A stretch of DNA of 34,603 bases. Origin: a virus. The position numbers and the translations under genes are program-made. A model generated the notes under the pieces. That model searched no databases and was not told the origin of the DNA. It saw nothing but the letters and a program-made list of their open reading frames with translations. Every line of letters starts with the position of its first letter. Position 1 is the first letter of the stretch. Below, piece by piece: positions 14,483 to 23,111 of the stretch. The stretch lies in the IMG/VR virus record IMGVR_UViG_3300046003_008060, positions 1 to 34,603 of that record; one strand, 5' to 3'.

Positions 14483-14835
14483 AGGAGTCGGCTCTGCAGG
14501 TACAGGTGCGGCTCGCGCTCTCGGGCGCGGGTGTGCTCGCGTTCCGCAACAATGTGGGCGCCGCGGAGTTCTGGAACGAACACCGCCAGACGCCCGACCA
14601 CGTGGCCTACGGCGTGGGCGGCCCCGGCGGCAGCGACCTGCTGTGCTGCGTCGACGGCCGGTGGGTCGCGCTCGAGCTCAAGGCCCCCGGGGCGCGCACG
14701 AAGCCCGCGCGGGCGGCCCTCCAGGAGCAGTTCCGGGCGCTGCTGAGGGCCAACGGGGGCTTCGCCACGGTGGTGCGGTCGGTGGACGAAGCGCTGGCCG
14801 CGGTGGCGCGGGCGAAGGAAGGGGCGAGCGAGTGA
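14479..14835 (+). CDS. VRR-NUC domain nuclease
   Basis: The 118-aa product is nearly all VRR-NUC domain, a PD-(D/E)XK fold. It shows GGSDLLCCVDGRWVALELKAPG with Asp53, Glu66 and Lys68 as the catalytic set, then a QEQFRALLRANGGFATVVRS helix and strand. Stand-alone VRR-NUC proteins in phages are thought to resolve or cut branched DNA, as in the Holliday-junction activity of the family. GTG 14479 is fixed by the GTGA overlap with the helicase. Confidence 0.88.
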   Translation: MKESALQVQVRLALSGAGVLAFRNNVGAAEFWNEHRQTPDHVAYGVGGPGGSDLLCCVDGRWVALELKAPGARTKPARAALQEQFRALLRANGGFATVVRSVDEALAAVARAKEGASE

Positions 14836-15677
14836 GCACCTGTTGCGACGCGACCATTACCCTGGTGCTCTCCTCCCGCGCGGACGAGCGGTGCCGCTGC
14901 GGCGAGCACTACCGCTGGTCGGGCGCGCTCCCCGATGCCCGGGTCGACGTGGCCGACGAGGCGGCGCTCCGGCCCTCGGCGGTGCCCCCCGTCGCCCGCC
15001 TGACGCGCGTCGAGGACGCCGAACTCGTGAAGGTGCGCCGGCTGCTCACCGAGTTGCGCCCCGACAAGGGCGGCCCCCTCGGGTGGGCAGCGGACGGCCA
15101 GGCGCCGACGGCGCTCGGGAGCAACTGGACGCCGGCGTTGCGGGTGCAGACCTCGGTGGAGGTGCCCGCGATCTTGCCCGGCGCCTTCCAGGCCCAGGCC
15201 CCGGAGTCCCGGGCGCCGCGTCTCGACCCCGACACGACGCTCGGGTGGCTGCAGCGCGCGGGCACGCTCTGCCAGGGCCTGCGGGGGCTCTACGCCCTCT
15301 GCGCCGAGGCGCGCGCCCCGGCCGACGTGCGGACCCGGTGGGCAGCGCTCCCGGCCCGGGAGCGTCTGGCGGGCGTGGTGGTCTACGGCCGCAAGCTGGT
15401 GCTCGCCGCGATGGCCGAGTGGTGGCGGGAGACGCCTGTGGTCGACCCCGAGGCGCTGCGGTCGGCGCAGTGGGCAGATGTCGCGGGGATCGTGGCGCGG
15501 CAGACCGAGCGCGCCTCGACGGCGACGGGCGAAGCGCTGGCGCGGGTGAGGGGGCTCTTGACACCTCCCCCCGTCTCGGCGTCCAATGCGGCAATCGGGA
15601 CCCCGCTACCAACGGTCGACGTGCGCCCGGCGCCTGTCGACCCAGCAAGCGCGCGGCCCGTCACCTCCACCGCGTGA
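14832..15677 (+). CDS. Hypothetical protein (281 aa) with N-terminal Cys cluster
   Basis: GTG 14832 forms a GTGA junction. The first 30 residues contain STCCDA and ERCRCGEHYRWSG, a small zinc-ribbon-like module. The middle is Pro/Val-rich, followed by a helical domain (TTLGWLQRAGTLCQGLRGLYALCAEARAPADVRTRWAAL, then AGVVVYGRKLVLAAMAEWW). The last 50 residues are Ser/Pro/Ala-rich and probably disordered. It sits between nuclease and packaging genes and is not recognised. Confidence 0.6.
   Translation: MSTCCDATITLVLSSRADERCRCGEHYRWSGALPDARVDVADEAALRPSAVPPVARLTRVEDAELVKVRRLLTELRPDKGGPLGWAADGQAPTALGSNWTPALRVQTSVEVPAILPGAFQAQAPESRAPRLDPDTTLGWLQRAGTLCQGLRGLYALCAEARAPADVRTRWAALPARERLAGVVVYGRKLVLAAMAEWWRETPVVDPEALRSAQWADVAGIVARQTERASTATGEALARVRGLLTPPPVSASNAAIGTPLPTVDVRPAPVDPASARPVTSTA
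15558..15587 (+). promoter_or_regulatory. Possible promoter ahead of the packaging genes
   Basis: TTGACA (15558-15563), an 18-base spacer and TCCAAT (15582-15587, 4/6) lie within the end of the 281-aa gene, about 310 bases before the small terminase. A late or middle promoter is expected somewhere here because no other is visible. However, one perfect -35 by chance is plausible over this length. Confidence 0.25.
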
Positions 15678-15895
15678 CCCACACCTGGCTCACCGTCGCC
15701 GCCTTCGCGCGGCTCCGCTGCCTCCAGGTGCGTCGCGCCCGCATGGTGCTCGCCGCCTGGGAGACCGCCCCGTTCGCCCCCCGCGTGCGCCGCGTCTCCA
15801 TCGGGCGCGGGCCCGCCTCCCTCCAGGTGCTCGCCGCCGACGTCGCCACGCTCTACGCGCTGGACGTGGCCGACGTGCACCAGCTCGCTGCGTGA
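15674..15895 (+). CDS. Hypothetical protein (73 aa)
   Basis: GTG 15674 overlaps the previous stop (GTGA). The product is basic (VTHTWLTVAAFARLRCLQVRRARMVLAAWETAPFAPRVRRVSIG) with a helical end. It resembles a small DNA-binding or regulatory protein preceding the terminase genes. No family recognised. Confidence 0.5.
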   Translation: MTHTWLTVAAFARLRCLQVRRARMVLAAWETAPFAPRVRRVSIGRGPASLQVLAADVATLYALDVADVHQLAA

Positions 15896-15898
15896 CCC

Positions 15899-16387
15899 AT
15901 GGTCCTCTCCCGCGCCATCCCTGCCGCTCTCCACGCTGAAGTGCAGCGGCTGCGGTCGGAGCAGAACCCCGCCACCGGCGTCACCTGGACCTCGCGCGAC
16001 GTCGCCGCGCACCTGCTCGCCGCCCACGGCGTAAAGTGCTCGCACATGACGGTGATCCGCCTCGAGGCGGCGCTCTCCGAGCGAGGCGACGCCCTCATCG
16101 TCCAGGCCCTTCGCGACGAGATGCGCGACGAGGTCGGCCCGATGAAGGCCCGGCTGGTGAAGGCGTCGAAGCGGCTCGCCGAGGCTGTCGCCGGCGAGGA
16201 AGACACCTCGAAGATCGCCGCGGGCGTGCGCGCCCTCAGCGCCGTGGTGGACTCCTTTGCGAAGCTCGGTGGGGTCGCGGCGCCCATGGCCCTGGACGTG
16301 ACCAGCGGCGGGCAGCGGATGGCCTTCTACGTCCCCGCGAAGCTCAATGACAGCACAGGAACCGCAGCGGACGTGGCGCCCGAATAG
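15899..16387 (+). CDS. Putative terminase small subunit
   Basis: The 162-aa product has an HTH-like N-terminus (TWTSRDVAAHLLAAHGVKCSHMTVIRLEAAL, residues about 27-60). A long helical region follows (MRDEVGPMKARLVKASKRLAEAVAGEEDTSKIAAGVRALSAVVDSFAKLGG). DNA-binding N-terminus, helical oligomerisation segment and a position directly before the large subunit fit a small terminase that recognises the packaging site. Its end overlaps the large subunit by 41 bases. The identity comes mainly from context. Confidence 0.65.
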   Translation: MVLSRAIPAALHAEVQRLRSEQNPATGVTWTSRDVAAHLLAAHGVKCSHMTVIRLEAALSERGDALIVQALRDEMRDEVGPMKARLVKASKRLAEAVAGEEDTSKIAAGVRALSAVVDSFAKLGGVAAPMALDVTSGGQRMAFYVPAKLNDSTGTAADVAPE

Positions 16388-17813
16388 CGCGCCGCAGGAG
16401 CAGTTCCTTACCTACGGCGGCTTCGAGGGCGGGTACGGCGGTGCGGCCGGCGGCGGCAAGTCCGAAGCGCTCCTGGTCGATGCGCTCTACGGCATCGAGC
16501 ACTCGAGCTACCGCGCGATCCTCTTCCGCCGCACCTTCGACGAGCTCAAGAAGAGCCTGATCGACCGGGCCCGCGACTTCTACCCGCACCTCGGCGGCGT
16601 CGAGCACAAGACCGACCACGTCTGGACGTTCCCCGGGGGCGCGCAGGTCGGCTTCAGCCACATGGCGGAGCTGACCGACTACAAGCGCTTCGACTCGGCG
16701 GAGTTCCAGTTCGTGGGCTTCGACGAGCTCACCAGCTTCCACCGCGAGCAGTACATCTTCATGGCCTCGCGGCTGCGGTCCTCGAAGGGGCTGCGGTCGC
16801 GCCTGCGGTGGGCCACCAACCCCGGCGGCGTCGGTCATGCCTGGGTGTTCGCCCGCTTCGCTCCTTGGCTCGACACCCGGCCCGAGTACGACGGCTACCG
16901 AGCCGACTTCGGCGAGGTGCTCTACTTCGCCCGCGACGAGGCCGACCCCGACGGCGACGGCCGCGTGGTGCCGAAGGGCACCCCCGGCGCGCTGCCCCGC
17001 ACCTTCGTTCGCGCGCTGGCGACGGACAACCCCGACGTCGGCGCGGAGTACCTCGCGCAGCTCGACATCCTCGACCGCGTCACCCGGGCCCAGAAGAAGC
17101 TCGGGGACTGGCTCATCAAGCCCGGCAAGGGCCTCTACTTCCAGCGCCCCTGGTGGCGCTTCCTCGACGTCGCCCCGCCCTCGAGCGCGTGGCGCAAAGC
17201 CGTCCGCGCCTGGGACCTTGCGGCAACCGCCGACGGGGACTGGACCGTGGGCGTCCTCACTGCCCACGTCCCGACGGCCCTTCAGCCCTGGGTGATCATG
17301 GACGTGGTGCGCTTCCGCGGCACGCCCGCCGAGGTGCGCGCCAAGGTGCTGGCGGCGGCGAAGGCCGACGGCCCCGAGGTCACCATCCTGATCCCCCAGG
17401 ACCCGGGGCAGGCAGGCGTTGACCAGCGCGACGCCTACGCCCGGCTCCTCGCCGGCTACACCCTCCGCACGCACCGCCCCACCGGGTCGAAGGTAGTCCG
17501 CGCAAGCGGACACTCCTCGCAGGTCGAGCACGCCCAGGTCGCGCTCGTGCGTGGCCCCTGGAACGAACCCTTCGTCGGCGAGCACCAGGACTTCCCGATG
17601 AAGGGCGTCCCGGATGACCAGGTGGACGCCGGCGCCGACGCCATCAACTACCTCTCCGGTCGCGTCGCGACCTCCGACTGCGCCGCGCTCTTCGCTGACT
17701 TCCAGCAGAGCGCCCTCCGTCGCGAGTCGAGCGGCATCTGGCGCCCGCCCCCGTCGTCGGACGAGGACGAGGACGCCGACGCTAGCTCCCTCTTCAGCTC
17801 CCGCCGCGAATGA
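16347..17813 (+). CDS. Terminase large subunit
   Basis: The 488-aa protein is the DNA-packaging motor of the Terminase_6 type. The ATPase part shows Walker A GGAAGGGKSE (31-40), Walker B FVGFDE with Asp126-Glu127, and a coupling motif WATNPGG (155-161). The nuclease part is RNase H-like, with Asp290 in RAWDLAATADGDWTVGV and DDQVDAGADAINYL near the end. Length is usual for the family. The start at 16347 overlaps the small subunit by 41 bases. The portal gene follows with an ATGA overlap. Confidence 0.93.
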   Translation: MTAQEPQRTWRPNSAPQEQFLTYGGFEGGYGGAAGGGKSEALLVDALYGIEHSSYRAILFRRTFDELKKSLIDRARDFYPHLGGVEHKTDHVWTFPGGAQVGFSHMAELTDYKRFDSAEFQFVGFDELTSFHREQYIFMASRLRSSKGLRSRLRWATNPGGVGHAWVFARFAPWLDTRPEYDGYRADFGEVLYFARDEADPDGDGRVVPKGTPGALPRTFVRALATDNPDVGAEYLAQLDILDRVTRAQKKLGDWLIKPGKGLYFQRPWWRFLDVAPPSSAWRKAVRAWDLAATADGDWTVGVLTAHVPTALQPWVIMDVVRFRGTPAEVRAKVLAAAKADGPEVTILIPQDPGQAGVDQRDAYARLLAGYTLRTHRPTGSKVVRASGHSSQVEHAQVALVRGPWNEPFVGEHQDFPMKGVPDDQVDAGADAINYLSGRVATSDCAALFADFQQSALRRESSGIWRPPPSSDEDEDADASSLFSSRRE

Positions 17814-19069
17814 TCGATCCCCTCACCCACTACACCGCGCAGCAGCTCCTGGGCGAGGTCGAGGGCGAGCCCACCCCCGGCACGGGCGCGCTCCCCGCGA
17901 CCCCGTCCGACCAGGAGCCGCTCACCACCACCACGGTGGCGGCCCTGCGGGCGATGCTGGACGAGCACGACCGCGGGCGCTTCCTGCGCTCGGGCCTGCT
18001 CGCTGACCTCCTGCGCCGCGACGCCGACGTCTACGGCGCCCTGCAGCAGCGCTTGACAGCCCTCGGCGCGCACCCGGTGTGCTTCGACGCGGCCGACGAC
18101 ACCGACGCCGCGAAGAAGGCCCGCGACGAGCTCGCCGCCGACTGGTCGCGGCTCTGCTCCCCGGGCGCGCAGGCCGACCTCGCGCTCGACGAGTGCATGA
18201 TGGGGTGGGCGCTCGCGCAGACCCCGTGGCGCTTCGACCCCGAGACCCGGCGCCTGCGGCAGACCGTCGAGCCCTGGCCCGCCCACGCGGTCGAGTACGA
18301 CCGGACGCTGGCGCGCTGGTTCGTGCAGACGACTTTCGGCCGGCTGATGATCACCCCCGGCGACGGCCAGTGGGTGCTCGTCGCTTCCCGCTCGGAGCGC
18401 GCGCCCTGGCTCTGGGGCGCCATCCGCCCCGCGGCCGAGTGGTACCTCTCCAACAGCTTCGCGGCCTCGGATGCGCGCCGTCGGTCGGAGACCACCGGCC
18501 AGGGCATCTGGAAGGTGAAGGTCCCCACGGGGGCCCGCGAGAGCGTCGAGGGCAAGGGCTTCCTCCGCTCCTTCCGCAACATCGGCCGCGCCGCCGCCAT
18601 TCCCGCGCCGCAGGGCGCCACGCCTGAGTCCTCCTACGACTTCGAGCTGGTCGAGGCCAAGGCCGACGCCTACCGCATCTTCGAGTGGCTCAAGACCACC
18701 GGGGGCGGCGCGATCCGCCTCGCCATCCTGGGCCAGGACCTCACCAGCCAGAACAACAAGGTTGGCACCAACGCCTCGAGCTCCACCGGCGAGGGCGTCA
18801 CCCGCGCCGTGGTCGAGGCCCAGGCCCGCGGCCTCTCCGACGCCTTCACCCGTCAGGTGGCCGGGCCCCGCGCCCGCTACCTCGGCGAGCCCCTCACCCG
18901 GGTTCGCATCGACGCCGAGCCCGAGGGGGACCGCAAAGCCGCCGCCGAGGCCCAGAGCGCCGAGGCCAAGGCCGTCGCCGACTGGAAGGCGCTCGGCCTG
19001 GACGTCGACGAATCCGCCCACGCCGCGAAGGCCGGCATGACCCTCCGCGCCGCCAAGGCAGCACCATGA
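17810..19069 (+). CDS. Portal protein (DUF935, Mu gp29-like)
   Basis: The 419-aa protein matches the DUF935 portal family. It has a DADVYGALQQRLTALGAHPV N-terminal segment, WAMG-type helices (DECMMGWALAQTPWRFDPETRRLRQ), and a wing region (PWLWGAIRPAAEWYLSNSF). It then shows LRSFRNIGR and AYRIFEWLKTTGGGAIRLAILGQDLTS...NASSSTGEGV, characteristic of the Mu gp29 group. It would form the dodecameric DNA channel at the head vertex. The start ATG overlaps the terminase stop and the stop overlaps the protease ATG. Confidence 0.88.
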   Translation: MIDPLTHYTAQQLLGEVEGEPTPGTGALPATPSDQEPLTTTTVAALRAMLDEHDRGRFLRSGLLADLLRRDADVYGALQQRLTALGAHPVCFDAADDTDAAKKARDELAADWSRLCSPGAQADLALDECMMGWALAQTPWRFDPETRRLRQTVEPWPAHAVEYDRTLARWFVQTTFGRLMITPGDGQWVLVASRSERAPWLWGAIRPAAEWYLSNSFAASDARRRSETTGQGIWKVKVPTGARESVEGKGFLRSFRNIGRAAAIPAPQGATPESSYDFELVEAKADAYRIFEWLKTTGGGAIRLAILGQDLTSQNNKVGTNASSSTGEGVTRAVVEAQARGLSDAFTRQVAGPRARYLGEPLTRVRIDAEPEGDRKAAAEAQSAEAKAVADWKALGLDVDESAHAAKAGMTLRAAKAAP

Positions 19070-20376
19070 CCGCACCCCCCACCCGCACCTTCGGCACGCC
19101 GTTCGAGCCGCTCTCCATCGAGGAGACCGCCCTCGCGCGGGAGTACGCGCCCACCGCCTTCGGCGACTTCTACGCCGAGGAGATGCGCCCCAAGCCCTAC
19201 GTCATGCACGGCGACGTGGCCGTGGTGGGCATCGACGGCCCCCTCGACACCCGCGCGGACTACTGGTGCGACGGCTACGACATGATCGTGGCCCGCGCCG
19301 CGATGGCCCTCGCCGACCCCAAGGCGCGCGCCCTGGTGCTCGCCCTCGACAGCCCCGGCGGCATGGCCGCGGGCAACCTCGACGCGGCCCGCCAGCTGCG
19401 CTCCCTGGTGCAGCAGAGCGGCAAGCCCTGCGTCGCGCACGCCGGCACGATGGCCTGCTCTGCGGCCTACGCCCTCGCCTGCGCCGCCGACGCGATCCAC
19501 CTCACCGCGGACGGCGTGGTGGGCAGCATCGGCACCATCGCGACGGTCTACGACCGCACCGCGCAGACCGCCGCCGACGGGCTCAACGTGAAGGTGGTGC
19601 GCTCGGGCAACCTGAAGGCCGACCCGCACCCCGACGTGGCCCTCACCGACGCCAGCGTGGCCCGCGTGCGCGCCCGCATCACCGAGCTCGCCGGGATGTT
19701 CGCCACGTGGGTGAGCGAGCGCCGCCCGATGATGGGCGACCCGCTCGCTCTGCAGGGCGCCAGCGTCTACGGCGCCGACGCCGTCGCGAAGGGCGTCGCC
19801 GATCAGGTCGGGACGCTCGCCGACGCCATCACCGCCGCGGCCTCCATGGCCGCAGACACCACCAGGAAGAAGACCATGGAAGCCAACGCCCTCAAGAGCC
19901 TCGAAGCCTTCGCCAGCCTGCGGTCGCAGCTCGGCGCCACCACCGACGAGGAGGCCCTCGCCGCCGTCGCCACCCTGCGCCAGCGCGCCGGGCAGGTCGA
20001 CGCTCTCGCCGCCAACCTCGCCGCCGCGCAGCAGCAGCTGGCCGAGCGCGACGCCGCGCAGGCCGCGAGCGCCCGCGCCACCGTCCTCGACAAGCACCTC
20101 CAGCGCGGGGCCCTCACCCCGGCGATGCAGGCCGACGCGGAGTACATGGGCGACCTCGCGCCGCTCTCGCCCGAGGCCCTGGACCGGGTGCTCTCCAAGC
20201 TCCCGAGCGCCCCGTCGGCCGTCGCCCCCCGCGGCGCGGGCATCGACCCGAAGGGCACCGACCCGGAGAGCATCACGCTCACCGACGACGACAAGGCCTT
20301 CGCCAAGGCGGCCGGCGTCTCCGAGGCGTCCTTCCTCGCCACCAAGCGCGCCGACGCCGCGCGCGCCACCCGCTGA
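19066..20376 (+). CDS. Capsid maturation protease (S49/SppA-like) with scaffold domain
   Basis: The 436-aa protein combines an N-terminal S49-family peptidase, with LALDSPGGMAAG (93-103), nucleophile Ser132 in GTMACSAAYALACAAD and likely general base Lys184 in SGNLKADPH. Its C-terminus is helical, rich in Ala/Gln/Glu (residues about 271-370). This architecture matches lambda C and Mu gpI, where the protease removes the scaffold during prohead maturation. An internal ATG at 19876 probably makes the scaffold alone. The start overlaps the portal stop (ATGA). Confidence 0.9.
   Translation: MTAPPTRTFGTPFEPLSIEETALAREYAPTAFGDFYAEEMRPKPYVMHGDVAVVGIDGPLDTRADYWCDGYDMIVARAAMALADPKARALVLALDSPGGMAAGNLDAARQLRSLVQQSGKPCVAHAGTMACSAAYALACAADAIHLTADGVVGSIGTIATVYDRTAQTAADGLNVKVVRSGNLKADPHPDVALTDASVARVRARITELAGMFATWVSERRPMMGDPLALQGASVYGADAVAKGVADQVGTLADAITAAASMAADTTRKKTMEANALKSLEAFASLRSQLGATTDEEALAAVATLRQRAGQVDALAANLAAAQQQLAERDAAQAASARATVLDKHLQRGALTPAMQADAEYMGDLAPLSPEALDRVLSKLPSAPSAVAPRGAGIDPKGTDPESITLTDDDKAFAKAAGVSEASFLATKRADAARATR
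19876..20376 (+). CDS. Nested scaffolding protein, in-frame internal start
   Basis: Codon 271 of the protease gene is ATG 19876, preceded by AGGA eight bases upstream. It directly begins the helical scaffold part (MEANALKSLEAFASLRSQLG...). The product would be 166 aa with a coiled-coil region LRQRAGQVDALAANLAAAQQQLAERDAAQAASA. Lambda Nu3 and Mu gpZ are made in exactly this way. The ribosome-binding site is seen; expression is inferred. Confidence 0.65.
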   Translation: MEANALKSLEAFASLRSQLGATTDEEALAAVATLRQRAGQVDALAANLAAAQQQLAERDAAQAASARATVLDKHLQRGALTPAMQADAEYMGDLAPLSPEALDRVLSKLPSAPSAVAPRGAGIDPKGTDPESITLTDDDKAFAKAAGVSEASFLATKRADAARATR

Positions 20377-20418
20377 CCCGGGCCCCAGGCCCACCCCACC
20401 CCTGACCCGGAGATCACC

Positions 20419-21285
20419 ATGACCGCTCTCGCAGCCAACTTCCCGCGCAAGCGCGTGGGCGACAACGTCCAGAACCCCCTCCGTCTCGCCTGCGGCCTCG
20501 CCGCGGCGGCGCGCGTCTACCAGGGCGCCCTCGTCGCGCTCAACCAGGCGGGCACCCTCGTTCCGGCCTCGGCCGACAACAGCCTCTTCGTCGTCGGCGT
20601 CGCCGAGGAGGAGAAGGACAACACCTCCGGCGCGGCCTCGGCCCTGTCGCTCGTGCCCCGCCGCGGGTGCTTCCCGTTCACCAACAGCGGCACCACCGAC
20701 GCGCTCTCCGCGGCCGACGTGGGCCGCCCCTGCTACGTGGTGGACGACACCACCGTCGCGCGCACGAACCCGATCGGCGCGCGCCCCGTGGCGGGCATCG
20801 TCGCCGGCATCGACGCCGACGGCGGGGTGCTGGTCGAGGTCGGCTCGCAGTCCCGCGACCACAACGGCAACTGCGACCACCTGGTGCTCGCGGGCGCGGA
20901 CCTCAGCTCGACCGGCCAGAACCGCTTCGTGAACCTCAACAGCTCGGGCGCCGCGGTGCTCGCCGCGACCGCGGGCATGATCGCCTTCGGTGTGCTGCTG
21001 AACGCCCCGGCCTCGGGTGCGGTCGCCATCGTGCGCCGCCGCGGTCTCTGCCGGGTGGTGTTCTCCGCGGCCGTCGCCGAGAACATCCTCGTCGCCGTCA
21101 CCGCCACCAGCGGCAAGGCCAAGGCCGCGGTCACCGCGAAGTGCGACGCCTCGGGCGCCAGCGCGACCGCGGCCATCACCGGCAGCTTCTGCATGGGCAT
21201 GACCCTCGAAGAGTCCACGGGCGACGACGACCTCGCGTTGATCGACCTCCACCCCTCGGGCGCGCTGCCCGGCACGCTGGCCTGA
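20419..21285 (+). CDS. Head decoration protein (DUF2190-like)
   Basis: The 288-aa protein sits between protease and major capsid, the place of Mu gp33/gp35-type decoration or cement proteins. The N-terminal pattern (YQGALVALNQAGTLVPASADNSLFVVGVAEEEK, then CYVVDDTTVARTN...RPVAGIVAGIDADGGVLVEV) matches DUF2190-type beta-sandwich capsid proteins. A second beta domain occupies residues about 165-285, making it about twice the length of common decoration proteins. CGGAGA lies six bases before the ATG. Confidence 0.72.
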   Translation: MTALAANFPRKRVGDNVQNPLRLACGLAAAARVYQGALVALNQAGTLVPASADNSLFVVGVAEEEKDNTSGAASALSLVPRRGCFPFTNSGTTDALSAADVGRPCYVVDDTTVARTNPIGARPVAGIVAGIDADGGVLVEVGSQSRDHNGNCDHLVLAGADLSSTGQNRFVNLNSSGAAVLAATAGMIAFGVLLNAPASGAVAIVRRRGLCRVVFSAAVAENILVAVTATSGKAKAAVTAKCDASGASATAAITGSFCMGMTLEESTGDDDLALIDLHPSGALPGTLA

Positions 21286-21323
21286 TCGGCCGCTGACCCC
21301 ACCCGCACCCCCGAAAGACCACC

Positions 21324-22268
21324 ATGGCCATCCTGATCAAGCCGGACTCGCTCCGGGCCCTCGACGTCACCGTTCGCACCGCTTTCATGGACGCCTACGG
21401 CTCCACCGCGTACACGCCGCGGTACCCGGGCGTCGCCACCGTGCAGCCCTCGGGCAGCGCGAAGAACATCTACCCCTCGATGATCGACGCCGCGGCCGTG
21501 CGCGAGTGGGTCGGCGAGCGCGTCATCAACCCGCTGGTGCTGGAGGGCGCCTCGGTGACCAACCAGAAGTGGGAGCTCACCTACTCGGTGCAGCGCGACG
21601 CCCTGGACGATGACCAGTCGGGCGCCGTCGGGATGCTCATGTCCCGCGTCCGCTCGGGCGGCGGGAAGTTCTTGCGTCACAAGGACAAGCTCGTGTTCAC
21701 CGTGCTCAAGAGCAACGCCACGTGCCTCGACGGCGTGGCGCTGTTCAATGGCTCGCACCCGGTGAACCCCAAGGACGCCGGCGCGGGCACCTTCGACAAC
21801 GACATCGGCACCACGGCCCTCACGGCGAACAACGCCGCGGCGGTTCGTGCGTCGATGATGGAGCTCAAGGGCCCCGACGGCGACCCGATCAACGAGAACC
21901 CGCGCCTGATCATCGTGCCCCCGGCGCTCGAGCTGACGGCGCGCAAGATCGCCGAGGCCGACGAGATCGTCTTCAGCGGCAACGCCAACGAGTCGAACGT
22001 CTTCAAGGGACAGTACGACGTGATCGTGGTGCCGCAGCTCGCGGCGAGCTTCACCAGCGGTTCGGACACCACCTGGTACATGGCCGACGTGAGCGACGCC
22101 GAGGACCGCGGGCTCATCATGCAGGAGCGCGAGGCGGTGGAGATCACCAGCCTCTTCAGCCTGACCGACCCGCAGGTGTTCACCCGCGACGAGTACCAGT
22201 GGGGCGCCCGCGCCCGGTACGTCGCCGCGGCGGGCAACCCGAAGAAGATCTTCCGCTGCACGGCGTGA
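21324..22268 (+). CDS. Major capsid protein (Mu gpT-like, HK97 fold)
   Basis: The 314-aa product resembles the Mu-like major head subunit gpT (PF10124). Matching segments are the N-terminal TAFMDAYGSTAYTPRYPGVATVQPSGSAKNIYPSM, the long helix region WVGERVINPLVLEGASVTNQKWELTYSVQRDALDDDQSG, and PRLIIVPPALELTARKIAEADEIVF. The last also occurs in other HK97-fold capsids. Placement after protease/scaffold and decoration genes agrees. Length is close to Mu gpT (about 305 aa). Confidence 0.9.
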   Translation: MAILIKPDSLRALDVTVRTAFMDAYGSTAYTPRYPGVATVQPSGSAKNIYPSMIDAAAVREWVGERVINPLVLEGASVTNQKWELTYSVQRDALDDDQSGAVGMLMSRVRSGGGKFLRHKDKLVFTVLKSNATCLDGVALFNGSHPVNPKDAGAGTFDNDIGTTALTANNAAAVRASMMELKGPDGDPINENPRLIIVPPALELTARKIAEADEIVFSGNANESNVFKGQYDVIVVPQLAASFTSGSDTTWYMADVSDAEDRGLIMQEREAVEITSLFSLTDPQVFTRDEYQWGARARYVAAAGNPKKIFRCTA

Positions 22269-22272
22269 TCTG

Positions 22273-22683
22273 ATGGCCGCCGACATCACCCGCGCCGAGC
22301 TCGCCTCGCTGGGGCTGAGGTCGGCGGCGCTCACCGGCATCTCGACGGGCGACCAGGACGCCGCGTGCGAGTCGGCCACGTCGACCGCACGCAGCTACCT
22401 GCGCGCCCGCTACCCCAGCGCGGGGGCCATCACGGACCCCGGCTACAAGCAGGCCGTCGCGCGCATCGCCGCGCACGAGCTGCTCTCCACGCGCGGCTTC
22501 GACCCATCGGGCTCCCGCTCCGACGAGGCCGTACAACTCAACCGCGACGCCGCGGTGCGCTGGCTGCGCGACGTCTCCAACGGAGTCGCGCACCTGGACA
22601 TCACCGAGACCATCGCGGAGACCTTCGCGGTGGTGCTCGCGGGTGACCTCGGGATCACCTCCGACGAGCCGCGGGGCTGGTGA
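22273..22683 (+). CDS. Mu gp36-like head-tail connector protein (DUF1320)
   Basis: The 136-aa protein starts with a helical region, then SYLRARYPSAGAITDPGYKQAVARIAAHELLSTRGFDPSGSRSDEAVQLNRDAAVRWLRDVSNG. That is the layout of the DUF1320/Mu gp36 adaptor family, which joins the portal to the tail. It follows the capsid gene as in Mu. The stop overlaps GTG 22680. Confidence 0.75.
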   Translation: MAADITRAELASLGLRSAALTGISTGDQDAACESATSTARSYLRARYPSAGAITDPGYKQAVARIAAHELLSTRGFDPSGSRSDEAVQLNRDAAVRWLRDVSNGVAHLDITETIAETFAVVLAGDLGITSDEPRGW

Positions 22684-23111
22684 GCCTCTCCCGCTCGGGG
22701 GATGACCCCGCGCGCCTGCTCGCGGCCCTCGAGGAGTGGGCCTCGGGCCAGGCCGCCCACGACGTCGCGGTGTCCCTGGCGCAGGCCGGCCAGGGGCTCG
22801 TGCGTCAGGGCTTCGTGCAGTCCAAGGCGCCCGACGGCTCGCGCTGGGCGCCGCTCAAGCGCCCGCGACCCGGCGGCCCGGTGCTCGTGCGTCGCGGTCG
22901 CCTCGCCGCCGCCGCGCCGTTCTACGTGGTCGACCGCAGCGGCTTCGTCATGAGCGCGGTCGACCGCATCGCGCCCTACGGCCGCTTCCACCAGAGCGGC
23001 GCACCGGGGGCGAACCTCCCGCGGCGGCCCTTCTACCCCGACGAACAGCTCTCCCCGGGCTGGTCGATCGTCCTCTCCGCCGCGGCCGATGCGGCGCTCC
23101 CGACCCTGTGA
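22680..23111 (+). CDS. Phage virion morphogenesis protein (Mu gpG-like)
   Basis: The 143-aa product carries the typical pattern of PF05069 proteins: a helical start, GFVQSKAPDGSRWAPLKRPR, PVLVRRGRLAAAAPF and YGRFHQSGAPGANLPRRPFYP. These assist head completion or tail joining. In Mu the gene lies before the protease, here after gp36, so the order has changed. The start is GTG 22680 with a GTGA overlap. Confidence 0.82.
   Translation: MSLSRSGDDPARLLAALEEWASGQAAHDVAVSLAQAGQGLVRQGFVQSKAPDGSRWAPLKRPRPGGPVLVRRGRLAAAAPFYVVDRSGFVMSAVDRIAPYGRFHQSGAPGANLPRRPFYPDEQLSPGWSIVLSAAADAALPTL

Noticed and set aside
18054-18059. TTGACA in the portal gene as a promoter
   Set aside because: Within coding sequence, with no matching -10 at 16-18 bases; a single hexamer is expected by chance.
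18877-21252. Very long minus-strand open frame opposite protease and decoration genes
   Set aside because: Gly/Val/Arg/His-rich without domains; the plus strand carries clear phage structural genes with coupled starts.
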